NCBI GenBank assembly: GCA_965204655.1
Contig: OZ241998.1
Coordinates: forward strand, 868,001 to 932,000
Source: CATQHL01 sp965204655
GTDB lineage: Bacteria; Actinomycetota; Acidimicrobiia; Acidimicrobiales; CATQHL01
DNA: 64,000 bases
Reading direction: 5' to 3'
How positions within the stretch are numbered: the stretch's first letter is position 1; each line of letters opens with the position of its first letter. The notes beneath the pieces were generated by a model. It searched no databases. It was not told the DNA's origin and was given only the letters and a program-made list of their open reading frames with translations. Shown in pieces: positions 9,035 to 18,427 of this stretch. A program made the position numbers and the translations under genes.

Positions 9035-10866
9035 GCAAGCCCAAAGGCAGAGGTATGCGAACCCACTACTGCGGCGAGATCGGCTCCAGCCACGACGGGG
9101 AGCGGGTGAGCGTATGCGGCTGGCTGGACAGGCGACGCGAGCACGGCGAGCGCCTCGTGTTCCTTGATTTACGCGACCACACGGGCGTGCTTCAGTGCGT
9201 GGCCGACCGCAGGCTGGCTGTGCGCAGCGAGTACGTGCTGCGGATAACCGGCGTCGTGCGAATGCGCCCGGAAGGAACAGCCAACCCCGCTCTCTCCACT
9301 GGTGAGGTGGAACTCGCCGACTGCGAGGTGGAGACGCTCAGCCGATCCGAACCGCCTCCCGTCTCCCCGCACACAGAGGTGGAGGAGAACCTGCGGCTGC
9401 GCCACCGATACATCGACCTGCGCAGAGAACGCATGCAAAGCAACCTCAGGGTTCGCTCGCGGGTGAACGCCGCCATACGGGAATCCATGGAAGCCCAGGG
9501 GTTCGTGGAAGTGGAGACTCCGATGCTCGTCGCCTCCACACCGGAGGGGGCACGCGACTTTGTCGTGCCGTCACGGCTTCACCCGGGGAACTTCTACGCC
9601 CTGCCCCAAAGCCCTCAACTCTTCAAGCAACTCTGCATGGTGGGCGGGATCGACCGCTACTACCAGATAGCACGCTGTCTGCGCGACGAAGACCTTCGGG
9701 CTGACCGGCAGTTTGAGTTCATGCAGCTCGACGCAGAGGCCAGTTTCGTGGGAGCGGAAGAAGTCATGGAATTCATAACAGAGGCGGTCGGGCACGCCGT
9801 GGCGGCTGTGACCGGCGAACCCCTAGGCGAAGTGAAGACGATGACCTGGCGCGAAGCACTGGGACGCTACGGCAGCGACAAACCCGACCTCCGTTTCGGC
9901 ATGGAACTCGTAGACCTCACCGACGTCTTTGAGGGGACGCAGGCGAGGGTGTTTCAGGTGGAGTGTGTGAAGGGCATAAGAGCTGCGGGCGGCGCAGAGG
10001 AACTGGGGCGAAACCGGATAGACGAACTCACCTCAATGTGTCGGCGCTGGGGAGCCAAGGGGTTGGCCTGGTTCCGGGTGGAGGAGACCGACGAGCAGAC
10101 GAAGGACAGCCAGGACGACAAGGACAGCCAGGACAGCCAAGGGGTAACCGACGAGTTCAACCTCCAAGGCGCCCTCGTCAAGTTCATGTCGGAAAACGAA
10201 AAGCGCCGCATGTCTGAGCGGCTGGGGGCGGCGGCAGGCGATCTGCTCCTGCTGATAGCGGACGAGACGCGGGTTGTAGAGCGGGTGCTGGGGAACCTGC
10301 GCCTGGAACTGGGGCGTCCGCCTCTGAACGAAGGGGGGCTGGCGCCCGTCTGGGTGACCGACTTTCCGCTCTTTGAAGACCTCGACGACGACGGCAACCC
10401 GCTGGCCGCCCACCACCCGTTCACGATGCCGCACCCGGACGACCTGGACTACCTGGTGCGCGGCGGCGGAGAATCCCTCTTGCGGGTGCGCTCGCAGGCG
10501 TACGACCTCGTCATCAACGGCTGGGAACTCGGGTCTGGCAGCGTGAGGATCCACGACGCCGACGTCCAAAGGCGGGTGTTCTCAGCCCTCGGCATAGAAC
10601 CCGACGAAGCCGAGCGGCGCTTTGGCTTCCTGCTAGAGGCGTTCAGCTACGGAGCACCCCCCCACGCAGGCTTCGCCTTCGGCATCGACCGCCTAGCGGC
10701 GCTGCTGGCCGGAGAAGAAAATATCAGGGAGGTGATCGCCTTCCCTAAGACGCAGTCGGGAACCGACCCCCTCACGGGCGCACCCGGGCCGATTTCCGCA
10801 CGGCACCTGGCTGAACTGGGGTTGCGTCCTAGTTCGAGCTCCCCGGAAGCGCGCCGGGGGCGCTGA
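9031..10866 (+). CDS. aspS: Aspartyl-tRNA synthetase
   Basis: Bacterial-type class II AspRS, 611 residues. Order: N-terminal OB-fold anticodon domain (GWLDRRREHGERLVFLDLRD), class II core with motif 2 RCLRDEDLRADRQFEFMQLD, the bacterial GAD insertion, and a C-terminal motif 3 region GFAFGIDRLAALLAGEENIR. ATG 9031 is supported by AGGAGA about 8 nt upstream and the ATGA overlap with hisS; an internal ATG at 9055 also fits the family. Odd feature: an acidic Asp-Ser-Gln repeat (KDSQDDKDSQDSQ) in the middle of the protein, at about 10090-10140, apparently from short tandem duplication inside the insertion domain. Confidence 0.95.
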   Translation: MSKPKGRGMRTHYCGEIGSSHDGERVSVCGWLDRRREHGERLVFLDLRDHTGVLQCVADRRLAVRSEYVLRITGVVRMRPEGTANPALSTGEVELADCEVETLSRSEPPPVSPHTEVEENLRLRHRYIDLRRERMQSNLRVRSRVNAAIRESMEAQGFVEVETPMLVASTPEGARDFVVPSRLHPGNFYALPQSPQLFKQLCMVGGIDRYYQIARCLRDEDLRADRQFEFMQLDAEASFVGAEEVMEFITEAVGHAVAAVTGEPLGEVKTMTWREALGRYGSDKPDLRFGMELVDLTDVFEGTQARVFQVECVKGIRAAGGAEELGRNRIDELTSMCRRWGAKGLAWFRVEETDEQTKDSQDDKDSQDSQGVTDEFNLQGALVKFMSENEKRRMSERLGAAAGDLLLLIADETRVVERVLGNLRLELGRPPLNEGGLAPVWVTDFPLFEDLDDDGNPLAAHHPFTMPHPDDLDYLVRGGGESLLRVRSQAYDLVINGWELGSGSVRIHDADVQRRVFSALGIEPDEAERRFGFLLEAFSYGAPPHAGFAFGIDRLAALLAGEENIREVIAFPKTQSGTDPLTGAPGPISARHLAELGLRPSSSSPEARRGR

Positions 10867-10884
10867 ACCCAGAGCTCTTCGCAA

Positions 10885-12309
10885 GTGGCAGAAAACCTGT
10901 TCGCGGAGACGCTGGAGCGGCGGCTGAAGGCGCAGCAACCCCTAGCACGGCGACTGCGCCCAGAGACGCTGGAAGGGATCGTCGGCCAGGAGCATCTGCT
11001 GGCTGACGGAGCGCCGCTGAGCAGCCTGATACGCGCCGACAGGCTCTCCTCGGTGATCCTCTGGGGGCCTCCGGGAACCGGAAAGACCACGATTGCGGAA
11101 GTCATCGCCCGGAGTACGTCCAAGGAGTTCGTCTCCCTCAGCGCCGTGACGGCCACCACGTCGGTGGTCCGCTCCGAGTTGGACGCCGCAGAGAAGCGGC
11201 TGGGCGAGCACGGCAAAGAGACCATCCTCTTTCTCGACGAAGTGCATCGCTTCAACAAGGCGCAGCAAGACACGCTGCTGCCGGCGACCGAATCCGGGCT
11301 GATCGTCCTGGTGGGCGCCACCACAGAGAACCCCTACTTTGAAGTAAACCCTCCCCTGCTCTCACGATCCTCCCTGTTCAGGCTGCGACCACTGGACGAC
11401 GACGCCCTTCGCGCCCTGCTCCTGAGAGGACTGGATGCGCTGGACGCAACTGCCGAAGAGGATGCGCTGGAGCACTTGACGGAACGATCCGCAGGCGACG
11501 GGCGGGCGGCCCTGGGGGCGCTGGAGGTCGCGGCTGCCGTGGCGCAGCGCCGGGGAACGCCCCCGTCGGTCTTGTTGGCGGACGCCGAAGCCGCCTGTGA
11601 CGTGAGCGCTGTCGGATACGGACGGGACGCCCACTACGACACCGTGAGCGCCTTCATCAAGAGCATCCGCGGCTCCGACCCCGACGGCGGGCTGTACTGG
11701 CTCGCCCGGATGCTGGCCTCAGGCGAGGACGCCAGATTCGTGGCTAGGAGGCTCGTCATCCTGGCTTCGGAGGACGTAGGAATGGCCGACCCGCAAGGAC
11801 TGCTGATAGCCGACGCCGCGGCGCGCGCCGTGGAGTTCGCTGGGCTGCCGGAAGCGGCGCTCAACTTGGCGCACGCGGTCATCTATTTGGCCTCGGCGCC
11901 CAAGTCGAACCGGGTTACCACGGCGCTAGGGCGTGCACGCTCCGACGCTCTCCGCTTCGGACGCAGCGGGGAAGTGCCCGCAGCGCTGCGGGACGCCCAC
12001 TACTCCGGGGCGGCAAGCATCGGCCACGGCGAGGGCTACGAGTATCCTCATGACGACCCGCGAGGTTGGAGTCCTCAGCCGTACCGCCCAGAAGAGGTGA
12101 ACTCGAACGTGTATTACGAACCTTCGCCTCACGGCGTGGAGCAAGAGATATACGACCGATGGCGCCGCGACCGGGGCGGCGAAGCACAGCCGGGGGAGCG
12201 AGGGGCGGCGGGCGTCAAACCACAAACAAACATCCGAAAGCAGCCGGCGGCTGAGGAAAAAGCAGGCAGGCAGAAGAAAGCGAACGCAAAAGTCCGACCG
12301 CAGAAATGA
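10885..12309 (+). CDS. rarA: Replication-associated recombination protein A (AAA+ ATPase)
   Basis: MgsA/RarA family AAA+ ATPase acting at stalled replication forks. Walker A GPPGTGKTT and Walker B LFLDEVHRFNKAQQD are clear, followed by sensor GATTENP and the C-terminal tetramerisation region (GYGRDAHYDTVSAFIKSIRGS, EYPHDDP). GTG 10885 is the first start in frame and begins MAENLFAETLERRLKAQQPLARRLRP, as in homologues. 474 residues; the last 60 are Lys/Ala-rich low complexity. Lies 18 bp after aspS and overlaps alaS by ATGA, the usual actinobacterial order. Confidence 0.93.
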   Translation: MAENLFAETLERRLKAQQPLARRLRPETLEGIVGQEHLLADGAPLSSLIRADRLSSVILWGPPGTGKTTIAEVIARSTSKEFVSLSAVTATTSVVRSELDAAEKRLGEHGKETILFLDEVHRFNKAQQDTLLPATESGLIVLVGATTENPYFEVNPPLLSRSSLFRLRPLDDDALRALLLRGLDALDATAEEDALEHLTERSAGDGRAALGALEVAAAVAQRRGTPPSVLLADAEAACDVSAVGYGRDAHYDTVSAFIKSIRGSDPDGGLYWLARMLASGEDARFVARRLVILASEDVGMADPQGLLIADAAARAVEFAGLPEAALNLAHAVIYLASAPKSNRVTTALGRARSDALRFGRSGEVPAALRDAHYSGAASIGHGEGYEYPHDDPRGWSPQPYRPEEVNSNVYYEPSPHGVEQEIYDRWRRDRGGEAQPGERGAAGVKPQTNIRKQPAAEEKAGRQKKANAKVRPQK

Positions 12310-15071
12310 AGGCAATCACCACTAAGGAACTGCGCAGCCTCTTCACCGACTTCTTTGCGGAGCGCGGCCACACCGTCGTGCCGTCTGCCAGCCTCATCCC
12401 GCACGACCCCTCGCTGCTCTTCACGGTGGCGGGGATGGTGCCGTTTAAGTCCTACTTCACCGGTTCGGAGACGCCGCCCTGGCCGCGGGCCACGACGGTG
12501 CAGCGCTGCGTCAGGGCGGGAGGCAAACAGAACGACCTTGACGAGGTGGGGCGCACCGACCGCCACCTCAGTTTCTTTGAGATGCTCGGGAACTTCAGTT
12601 TCGGCGACTACTTCAAGGAGGACGCCATCTCCTGGGCGTGGGAATTCGTCACTGAGCACCTGGGGTTCGATCCCGACCGGCTCTGGATAACCGTCCATCA
12701 CAGCGACGACGAGGCGGCGCAGATCTGGCAGGAGGCGGTGGGCGTGGAGGCAGGGCGAATTCAGCGTCTGGGCGAAGACAACTACTGGCGCATGGGCGAA
12801 AGCGGACCCTGCGGGCCTTGCTCGGAAATCTTCTACGACAAAGGGACGGGCGCACCAGGCGGGCCGGCGTGCGGCAGCGAAGACCGCTACGTGGAGTTCT
12901 GGAACTTGGTCTTCATGCAGTTCGAGCAACACCCCGACGGCTCTCACACGCCGCTGCCCCGCCCGAGCATCGACACCGGAGCAGGACTGGAACGGGTCTC
13001 CTGCCTGCTTCAGGGAGTGGACTCGGTGTTCGAGATCGACGAGATGGCTCACCTGCTAGTCACGGCGTCGGAGCAGACAGGCGTAGCTCTCGGAGCGTCG
13101 CCGGAGAGCGACGTTTCGCTGCGGATACTGGCCGAGCACGCCCGGACGATGGCGTTCTTGACCAGCGACGGGGTCTTTCCCTCCAACACGGAACGGGGTT
13201 TCGTGCTGAGGCGCATCATCCGGCGGGCGGTGCGGCACGCCTGGATGCTGGGCAGCAGGAAGGTCGTGACGCCCTCGCTGATTGAGGAGGTCGTGAAGGT
13301 GATGGGCGGAGATAACCCTGAGCTGCTGGACAACAGCGACTACGTCCGGGACGTGGTGGAGCGGGAGGAGGTGCGTTTCCGCCAGACCTTGGCGGTGGGC
13401 ACCGAGATGCTCGACGCCGAACTCGACGCCCTCGGAGAAGGGGGTGAGCTCTCCGGCAAGGTGGTCTTCACCCTGCACGACACCTACGGATTCCCATACG
13501 AAGTCACCGAGGAGATAGCCCGAGAAAGGGGGGCGGGGATAGACGCAGCGGGCTTTATGACAGAACTGGAGGAGCAGCGCCGACGCGCCAGGGAGGACTT
13601 TGAGACCCGCTCGGGCGCAGGCGCTGAGTTGAGCGCATACGTCAAAATCCTGGAGCAATCCGGGGAGACGGAGTTCTGCGGACGCGACAGCAGCGAGGCG
13701 CAGGGCAGGGTTCTGGCGGTGACGGAGGAGGGTTTCGTGCTGGACCGCACCCCCTTCTACGCCGAGGCTGGAGGACAGGTGGGCGACACGGGGGAGGTAC
13801 GCACGCCGGAGGGCGAAGTCGTAAAGGTGCTAGACACGACCTACGTCCTTGCGGGACTGCACTTGCATCACGCCGAGGACGCCGCCAAGCACCTGCGGGA
13901 GGGACAGGTCGTCACGGCGGTCATTGACGCCAAAAGACGGGACGCCATCCGCCGCAACCACACCGGCACTCACATCCTTCACTGGGCGCTGCGGGAGGTG
14001 CTGGGAAGCCACGTCAAGCAGCAAGGATCGCTCGTGGCTGCCGACAGGCTTCGCTTTGACTTCAGCCACTACGGCCCGCTCAGCGCCGAGGAGATCGCGG
14101 AGATTGAAGACCTCAGCAACCGGGAGATACTCACCAACGCCCCGTGCAAGCACTTTGAGACAACTATGGAGGAAGCCAAGAGACTGGGCGCCGTAGCGTT
14201 CTTCGGCGACAAGTACGGCGACGTGGTGCGGGTGCTGGAGGCCGGCAAAAACTCCACGGAACTCTGCGGCGGAACGCACGTGCGCGCCCTCGGCGACATA
14301 GGGCCTCTCAAGATCGTCTCGGAGGGATCTATCGGATCCAACATCCGGCGGCTGGAGGCGGTGTGCGGCCACGGCCCTGTTCAGCGCCTGAGGAAAGTCG
14401 AATCCAGGCTTGCGGTCACGGCGTCGGTGCTGGGCGTGGCTGCCGCCGACGTCGTGGAGGGGGCGCAGCGCTGGGCGCATGACCTCAAGGCGCTGCGCGA
14501 GGAAAACAAGATGCTGCAGCTGCGTTTGGCGGGCGGTCGAGCTTCGGAGTTGGCTGCAGCGGCGGTCGACGGCGTGGTGATAGAGCGTGTGGACGGAATC
14601 GCCCGCGACGCACTGCGCGACCTGGCCTTGGCAGTGAAAGACCGCTCGGGCGTGAACGCCGTGGTGCTAGGTGGTGCGCCTCCGGGGGGTGGAGTCGGGT
14701 TCGTGGCTGCGGTAAGCCCCGGATGCGGTTTGCACGCTTCGGATCTGCTCACTGAAGCCGCCCGCCTAGTCGGCGGAGGCGGAGGGGGGAACGCTGAACT
14801 GGCCGCGGCGGGAGGCAGGAACCTTGAAAAACTGGACGACGCCATGAAACGGCTTGAAGCCGAAGCCCTGGCGCCGTTTCAAACCAAAGCCGAACGTCAG
14901 CCGGAGACAGCTCATGCTGGCGGAGGCTTGAAAGCTCAAACGACACGGCCTCAACCCGCAACACAACCTCAAACGTCGCCCGCGGGAGGCAGGAACGTCG
15001 AAAAACTGGACGACGCCACGAAACGGCTTGAAGCCGAAGCCTTGGCGCCGTTTGAGCAGAAGCGGAAGTGA
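12306..15071 (+). CDS. alaS: Alanyl-tRNA synthetase
   Basis: Charges tRNA-Ala and edits mischarged Ser/Gly. Class II core at the N-terminus (FFAERGHTVVPSASLIP, FTVAGMVPFKSYF), editing domain with the HNTGTH zinc site and CGGTHV, and a C-terminal coiled-coil/DHHA1-like region. 921 residues. The C-terminal DHHA1 region is unusual: a 72-bp unit encoding AGGRNLEKLDDAMKRLEAEA-APF occurs twice (14808-14879 and 14982-15053) separated by a Gln/Pro/Thr-rich linker. Starts at ATG 12306 in an ATGA overlap with rarA and ends in a GTGA overlap with ruvX. Confidence 0.95.
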   Translation: MKAITTKELRSLFTDFFAERGHTVVPSASLIPHDPSLLFTVAGMVPFKSYFTGSETPPWPRATTVQRCVRAGGKQNDLDEVGRTDRHLSFFEMLGNFSFGDYFKEDAISWAWEFVTEHLGFDPDRLWITVHHSDDEAAQIWQEAVGVEAGRIQRLGEDNYWRMGESGPCGPCSEIFYDKGTGAPGGPACGSEDRYVEFWNLVFMQFEQHPDGSHTPLPRPSIDTGAGLERVSCLLQGVDSVFEIDEMAHLLVTASEQTGVALGASPESDVSLRILAEHARTMAFLTSDGVFPSNTERGFVLRRIIRRAVRHAWMLGSRKVVTPSLIEEVVKVMGGDNPELLDNSDYVRDVVEREEVRFRQTLAVGTEMLDAELDALGEGGELSGKVVFTLHDTYGFPYEVTEEIARERGAGIDAAGFMTELEEQRRRAREDFETRSGAGAELSAYVKILEQSGETEFCGRDSSEAQGRVLAVTEEGFVLDRTPFYAEAGGQVGDTGEVRTPEGEVVKVLDTTYVLAGLHLHHAEDAAKHLREGQVVTAVIDAKRRDAIRRNHTGTHILHWALREVLGSHVKQQGSLVAADRLRFDFSHYGPLSAEEIAEIEDLSNREILTNAPCKHFETTMEEAKRLGAVAFFGDKYGDVVRVLEAGKNSTELCGGTHVRALGDIGPLKIVSEGSIGSNIRRLEAVCGHGPVQRLRKVESRLAVTASVLGVAAADVVEGAQRWAHDLKALREENKMLQLRLAGGRASELAAAAVDGVVIERVDGIARDALRDLALAVKDRSGVNAVVLGGAPPGGGVGFVAAVSPGCGLHASDLLTEAARLVGGGGGGNAELAAAGGRNLEKLDDAMKRLEAEALAPFQTKAERQPETAHAGGGLKAQTTRPQPATQPQTSPAGGRNVEKLDDATKRLEAEALAPFEQKRK
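14808..15053 (+). repeat. 72-bp in-frame duplication in alaS 3' end
   Basis: Two nearly identical 72-bp copies (14808-14879, 14982-15053) with only a few substitutions, separated by about 100 bp. Both are in frame, giving two copies of GGRN-EKLDDA-KRLEAEALAPF at the AlaRS C-terminus. The high nucleotide identity suggests a recent duplication or gene conversion. Confidence 0.9.
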
Positions 15072-15538
15072 AAGCGAACTCCGAACCCCGGGAGGATCGA
15101 AAGGTGAGGGCGCTGGGCGTGGATTTAGGGACGCGGCGCATCGGTCTGGCCATATGCGACTCGCGCGGCCTAGTTGCGCTCCCGCTGAAGGTGCTGGAGA
15201 GGTGCAGTTCAGAAGCCGATGATCACGCGGCCATAGCCGAGGTGGCAGCCGAGCGTAATGTGGAACATGTGGTGGTGGGAATGCCCATCTCCCTTGACGG
15301 CTCAAGAGGACCTTCAGCGGTGGAGGTCGCAGCGGAGGTGGAACGTCTGAAGACCGCCTTGGACACGCCTGTCCACACGCAGGACGAACGGCTCAGCACC
15401 GTCGCCGCCGAACGCAGCCTGCGCTCCGGCGACCTCAGCGGACGGCGCAGGCGCGAGGTGGTGGACATGGTGGCCGCCACGATCCTCTTGCAGTCCTGGC
15501 TGGACTCCCTCAGGCACAGGCCCCTGCCTCAGGCCTGA
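15068..15538 (+). CDS. ruvX: Putative pre-16S rRNA nuclease (YqgF/RuvX)
   Basis: RNase H-fold YqgF family, involved in 16S rRNA 5' maturation. ALGVDLGTRRIGLAICD carries the first catalytic Asp and QDERLSTVAAE the second motif; a final acidic residue lies in VVDMVAATILLQSWLD. GTG 15068 overlaps the alaS stop (GTGA) and gives 156 residues; GTG 15104 would give the more typical MRALGVDLG start and has GGGAGG 10 nt upstream, so the true start may be the shorter one. Gene order alaS-yqgF-mltG is conserved in Actinobacteria. Confidence 0.9.
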   Translation: MKANSEPREDRKVRALGVDLGTRRIGLAICDSRGLVALPLKVLERCSSEADDHAAIAEVAAERNVEHVVVGMPISLDGSRGPSAVEVAAEVERLKTALDTPVHTQDERLSTVAAERSLRSGDLSGRRRREVVDMVAATILLQSWLDSLRHRPLPQA

Positions 15539-15573
15539 CGGCTCACCTCTAGAAGTCCCCCCGGGCGAGTTGA

Positions 15574-16743
15574 GTGAGAACCGAAACCCCGCCCTCTCCT
15601 CGAAGTTCTGGAGTTGACCCGCTCTCCGACGCCGAACTGGCGGCGGAAGATGAAGAGCTTTTCTACAGCGGGAAGGGCGGCGACGAAGAGTGGATTCGAT
15701 TCCGCCGCCCCTGGAATTTCTGGCAGCGCGCCTTGTTGCTGCTCGCCGTCCTGGGCGCCGGGGTGGGCGCGGTGGCGTGGTTCTGCTACGACTGGGTTCA
15801 GCGCCAACTAGATCCCCCAGGCGAGCCCGAAGGAGAGATCTCTGTGGAGATCCCGTCGGGGTCAGGCGTGAGCGACATCGCTCGGATGCTGACCGAGCAG
15901 GGGGTAGTTGCGAACGCAGTAGTCACCCGGCTGGCTTGGCGCAACAGCGAGATTCAGGCCGGGGAGTACGTCCTTGCACGAAACATGTCGGTGGATCAGG
16001 CCCTTGAGGTCCTGAACGCAGGCCCGTTGCCAGACCCTTTCATAAAGATCACCATCCCTGAAGGACTCTGGCTGAGCGAAATTACTGAACGCCTGCTCGA
16101 CGGACTGCCTGAGTTCGACCCTGAAGAGTTGAACCGGGCGATCTCCGGCGGGGGCATCCGTTCGGAGTTCCAACCCCCCGGGGTTAACAGCTTGGAGGGT
16201 CTGCTGTTCGGCGAGACTTACCACGTGGACGAGGCTTCGGAAGATGACGAGGCGGCGCTCGTGGAGCGGATGGTGGAGCAGTTTGAACTGGTCGCCACGG
16301 AACTGGGCTACGACACTCTCGCCGAGGCGGCGATTGGGCTCAGCCCTTATGAGGTGATCACGATCGCTTCCATGGTAGAGGAGGAAGCGTTTCGGGACGA
16401 AGACCGGCCCAAGGTGGCTCGGGTCATATACAACCGGATCAACGAGGGCATGCCCTTGGGCATCGACGCCACGGTGCTCTACGCGATCGGCGAGCGCAAG
16501 ACCGACATCACCCGCAGCGACCTCGACGTGGACTCCCCGTACAACACCCGCAAGTACCGAGGCATCCCTCCCGGCCCCATAAGTTCCCCAGGCCGGAAAT
16601 CCCTGGAGGCGGCGCTTCGTCCGGCCGTCGGTGACTGGCTCTACTTCGTACTGGCAGCAAGGGACGGGACTCTCTTCTTCACCGACGACTACGAGGAGTT
16701 TCTCAGGGTGGCCGACGAAGCCCGGCGCGAGGGGGTCTTTTGA
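15574..16743 (+). CDS. mltG: Endolytic murein transglycosylase
   Basis: MltG/YceG family, terminates nascent peptidoglycan strands in the periplasmic/cell-wall space. A cytoplasmic N-terminal tail precedes one membrane segment (RALLLLAVLGAGVGAVAWF, residues about 50-70), a LysM-like subdomain, then the catalytic domain with ITIASMVEEEAF, whose Glu is catalytic, and YNTRKYRGIPPGPISSPG. GTG 15574 is the start; 389 residues, normal for the family. Ends in a TTGA overlap with aroE. Confidence 0.92.
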   Translation: MRTETPPSPRSSGVDPLSDAELAAEDEELFYSGKGGDEEWIRFRRPWNFWQRALLLLAVLGAGVGAVAWFCYDWVQRQLDPPGEPEGEISVEIPSGSGVSDIARMLTEQGVVANAVVTRLAWRNSEIQAGEYVLARNMSVDQALEVLNAGPLPDPFIKITIPEGLWLSEITERLLDGLPEFDPEELNRAISGGGIRSEFQPPGVNSLEGLLFGETYHVDEASEDDEAALVERMVEQFELVATELGYDTLAEAAIGLSPYEVITIASMVEEEAFRDEDRPKVARVIYNRINEGMPLGIDATVLYAIGERKTDITRSDLDVDSPYNTRKYRGIPPGPISSPGRKSLEAALRPAVGDWLYFVLAARDGTLFFTDDYEEFLRVADEARREGVF

Positions 16744-17753
16744 GCGACCTGAGCGCGACCTTCTCGAGCGACAGCGGCGGCGGGGGCGGCGGGGGCGACT
16801 CCTCGGGCTTCGGCACCTCGGACGTCTCAGGCGGCGGCGGGGGCGGTAGCGGCGTCTGGCCGCTGGCTGGCACTGAGGTGCTGGGGGTGATCGGATCGCC
16901 GATCCGCCACTCGCTCTCTCCGGTCATCTACAACTCGGCGTTCGCCGCCCTGAGGATGGACTGGGCGTATCTGGCCTTCGAAGTGCTGGACGGGGCAGCA
17001 GCGGCAGCCCTGGAGGGAGCAAGGGCTCTTTCCTTGAGAGGGCTCTCGGTGACGATGCCTCATAAGTCGGCGGCGGCTGAGGCGGTGGACGTCCTGTCTC
17101 ACCCTGCCGACGTCCTGGGGGCGGTCAACTGCGTGGCGGCTGAGGGGCGGAGACTGGTGGGACACAACACCGACGGGGCTGGTTTCCTGGCTGCGTTAGA
17201 CGCAGACGCCAACTTCACTGCGGACGGAGCGCGCTGCTTGGTGCTGGGTGCGGGCGGGGCGGCGAGGGCGGTGACGGCGGCGCTGGCAAACGCAGGAGCC
17301 GCAGAAATAGTGATCGTCAACCGCACAGAAAGCAAGGGGCTGGCGGCGGCGGCGCTGGCCGGGGGGAGGGGGCGCCTCGGAAGCCCGCAGGAAGCTCTGG
17401 AGATGGATCTCGTCGTGAACGCAACGTCGGTGGGCATGAGAACCCCCGAGCAGCCCGACGCCGAAGCTACGCCGATCCAACCCAGTTTTCTAAAAGAGGG
17501 TCAACTCTTCGTCGACCTCGTCTACGAACCTTCGCGGACTGCGATACTCAAAGCCGCCGCCGAAAAGGGGGTTCGCACCTGCAACGGACTGGAGATGCTC
17601 GTGCGCCAAGCGGCTGTCTCCTTTGAGATCTGGACGGGTAGGGCAGCTCCGCTGAAGGCGATGCGCAAGGCGGCGCTGGAGCAGTTGGGTAGATCGGTCG
17701 CAGGGGAAGGCGCTGAAGGCCCTTGCGGGCAAACCCCTGAGCGGGCGGGGTGA
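16740..17753 (+). CDS. aroE: Shikimate 5-dehydrogenase with Gly/Ser-rich N-terminal extension
   Basis: Reduces 3-dehydroshikimate with NADPH. Substrate-binding motif GSPIRHSLSPVIYN, catalytic Lys in TMPHKS, NADP-binding VLGAGGAARAV and the C-terminal GLEMLVRQAAVSFEIWTG. TTG 16740 overlaps the mltG stop (TTGA) and yields an unusual N-terminus of about 40 residues made mainly of Gly and Ser, with two poly-Gly runs (7 and 6 Gly). Internal GTG 16878 would start close to the conserved domain but has no ribosome-binding site, so the extension may be real. Confidence 0.9.
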   Translation: MSDLSATFSSDSGGGGGGGDSSGFGTSDVSGGGGGGSGVWPLAGTEVLGVIGSPIRHSLSPVIYNSAFAALRMDWAYLAFEVLDGAAAAALEGARALSLRGLSVTMPHKSAAAEAVDVLSHPADVLGAVNCVAAEGRRLVGHNTDGAGFLAALDADANFTADGARCLVLGAGGAARAVTAALANAGAAEIVIVNRTESKGLAAAALAGGRGRLGSPQEALEMDLVVNATSVGMRTPEQPDAEATPIQPSFLKEGQLFVDLVYEPSRTAILKAAAEKGVRTCNGLEMLVRQAAVSFEIWTGRAAPLKAMRKAALEQLGRSVAGEGAEGPCGQTPERAG

Positions 17754-18427
17754 GCCCTCCTATGCGCCACGCGGCCCTCGTGGGGTTGATGGGCGCCGGC
17801 AAGACGTCCGTCGGAAAATGCCTAGCTGAATTGCTGGATCTGCCTTTCGTGGACTGCGACGCCAGGATTTCCGCGGCGACAGGCAAGAGCATCCCGGAGA
17901 TCTTTGAGGCGGACGGGGAAGCCCGCTTCAGACGTCTGGAAAGCGAGATATTGAAAGACCTGCTGGAGGCAGACGCGCCGTCGGTGATCGCGACCGGAGG
18001 GGGTGTAGTCCTGGCGGAACGCAACCGATCCCTGCTGCGCTTGCGGGCGGTCGTCTGCTGGCTGCAGGCAGAACCGTCCGTCTTGGCTGCCCGCGTGGGG
18101 AAAGACAGCAGTCGCCCGCTTCTGCTAGACGAACGCCGCGTTGGGGGGACGGAGGGGAGGCTGGCTGAGTTGGCCGAGGAACGCAGGCGCTTCTACGAAG
18201 AGGTTGCCGACGTGTCCCTGGCAACCGACGACCTCTCCCCCGCTGACGCTGCTGCTGCCCTGGAAGGCCTCATAAGGTCGTCTCTGCCCAGCTGCCCGCA
18301 GAGGCCGTCGGGGCCGACGCAGTCAATCTCCACCCAGCCGACGCCGCAGGGAGCGCCGCTCCGACAGCGGCCTGCTGCTGAACACCCCTCAAGCGCGCCG
18401 GCGAGGGAAACAGAGGATCTTCAATGA
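17750..18427 (+). CDS. aroK: Shikimate kinase
   Basis: Phosphorylates shikimate at O3. P-loop LMGAGKTSVGKCLAELL, the D33-type DCD motif in PFVDCDARI, the GGG motif (ATGGGVVLAE), and the LID region around RPLL. GTG 17750 gives a GTGA overlap with aroE; ATG 17762 is an alternative that begins directly at MRHAALVGLMG. The last 50 residues are a Pro/Ser/Gln-rich tail not typical of the family. aroC, normally between aroE and aroK in Actinobacteria, is absent here. Confidence 0.92.
   Translation: MSPPMRHAALVGLMGAGKTSVGKCLAELLDLPFVDCDARISAATGKSIPEIFEADGEARFRRLESEILKDLLEADAPSVIATGGGVVLAERNRSLLRLRAVVCWLQAEPSVLAARVGKDSSRPLLLDERRVGGTEGRLAELAEERRRFYEEVADVSLATDDLSPADAAAALEGLIRSSLPSCPQRPSGPTQSISTQPTPQGAPLRQRPAAEHPSSAPARETEDLQ

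Noticed and set aside
12129..13052. Minus-strand 307-codon frame opposite rarA/alaS
   Set aside because: Antisense shadow of strongly supported genes.
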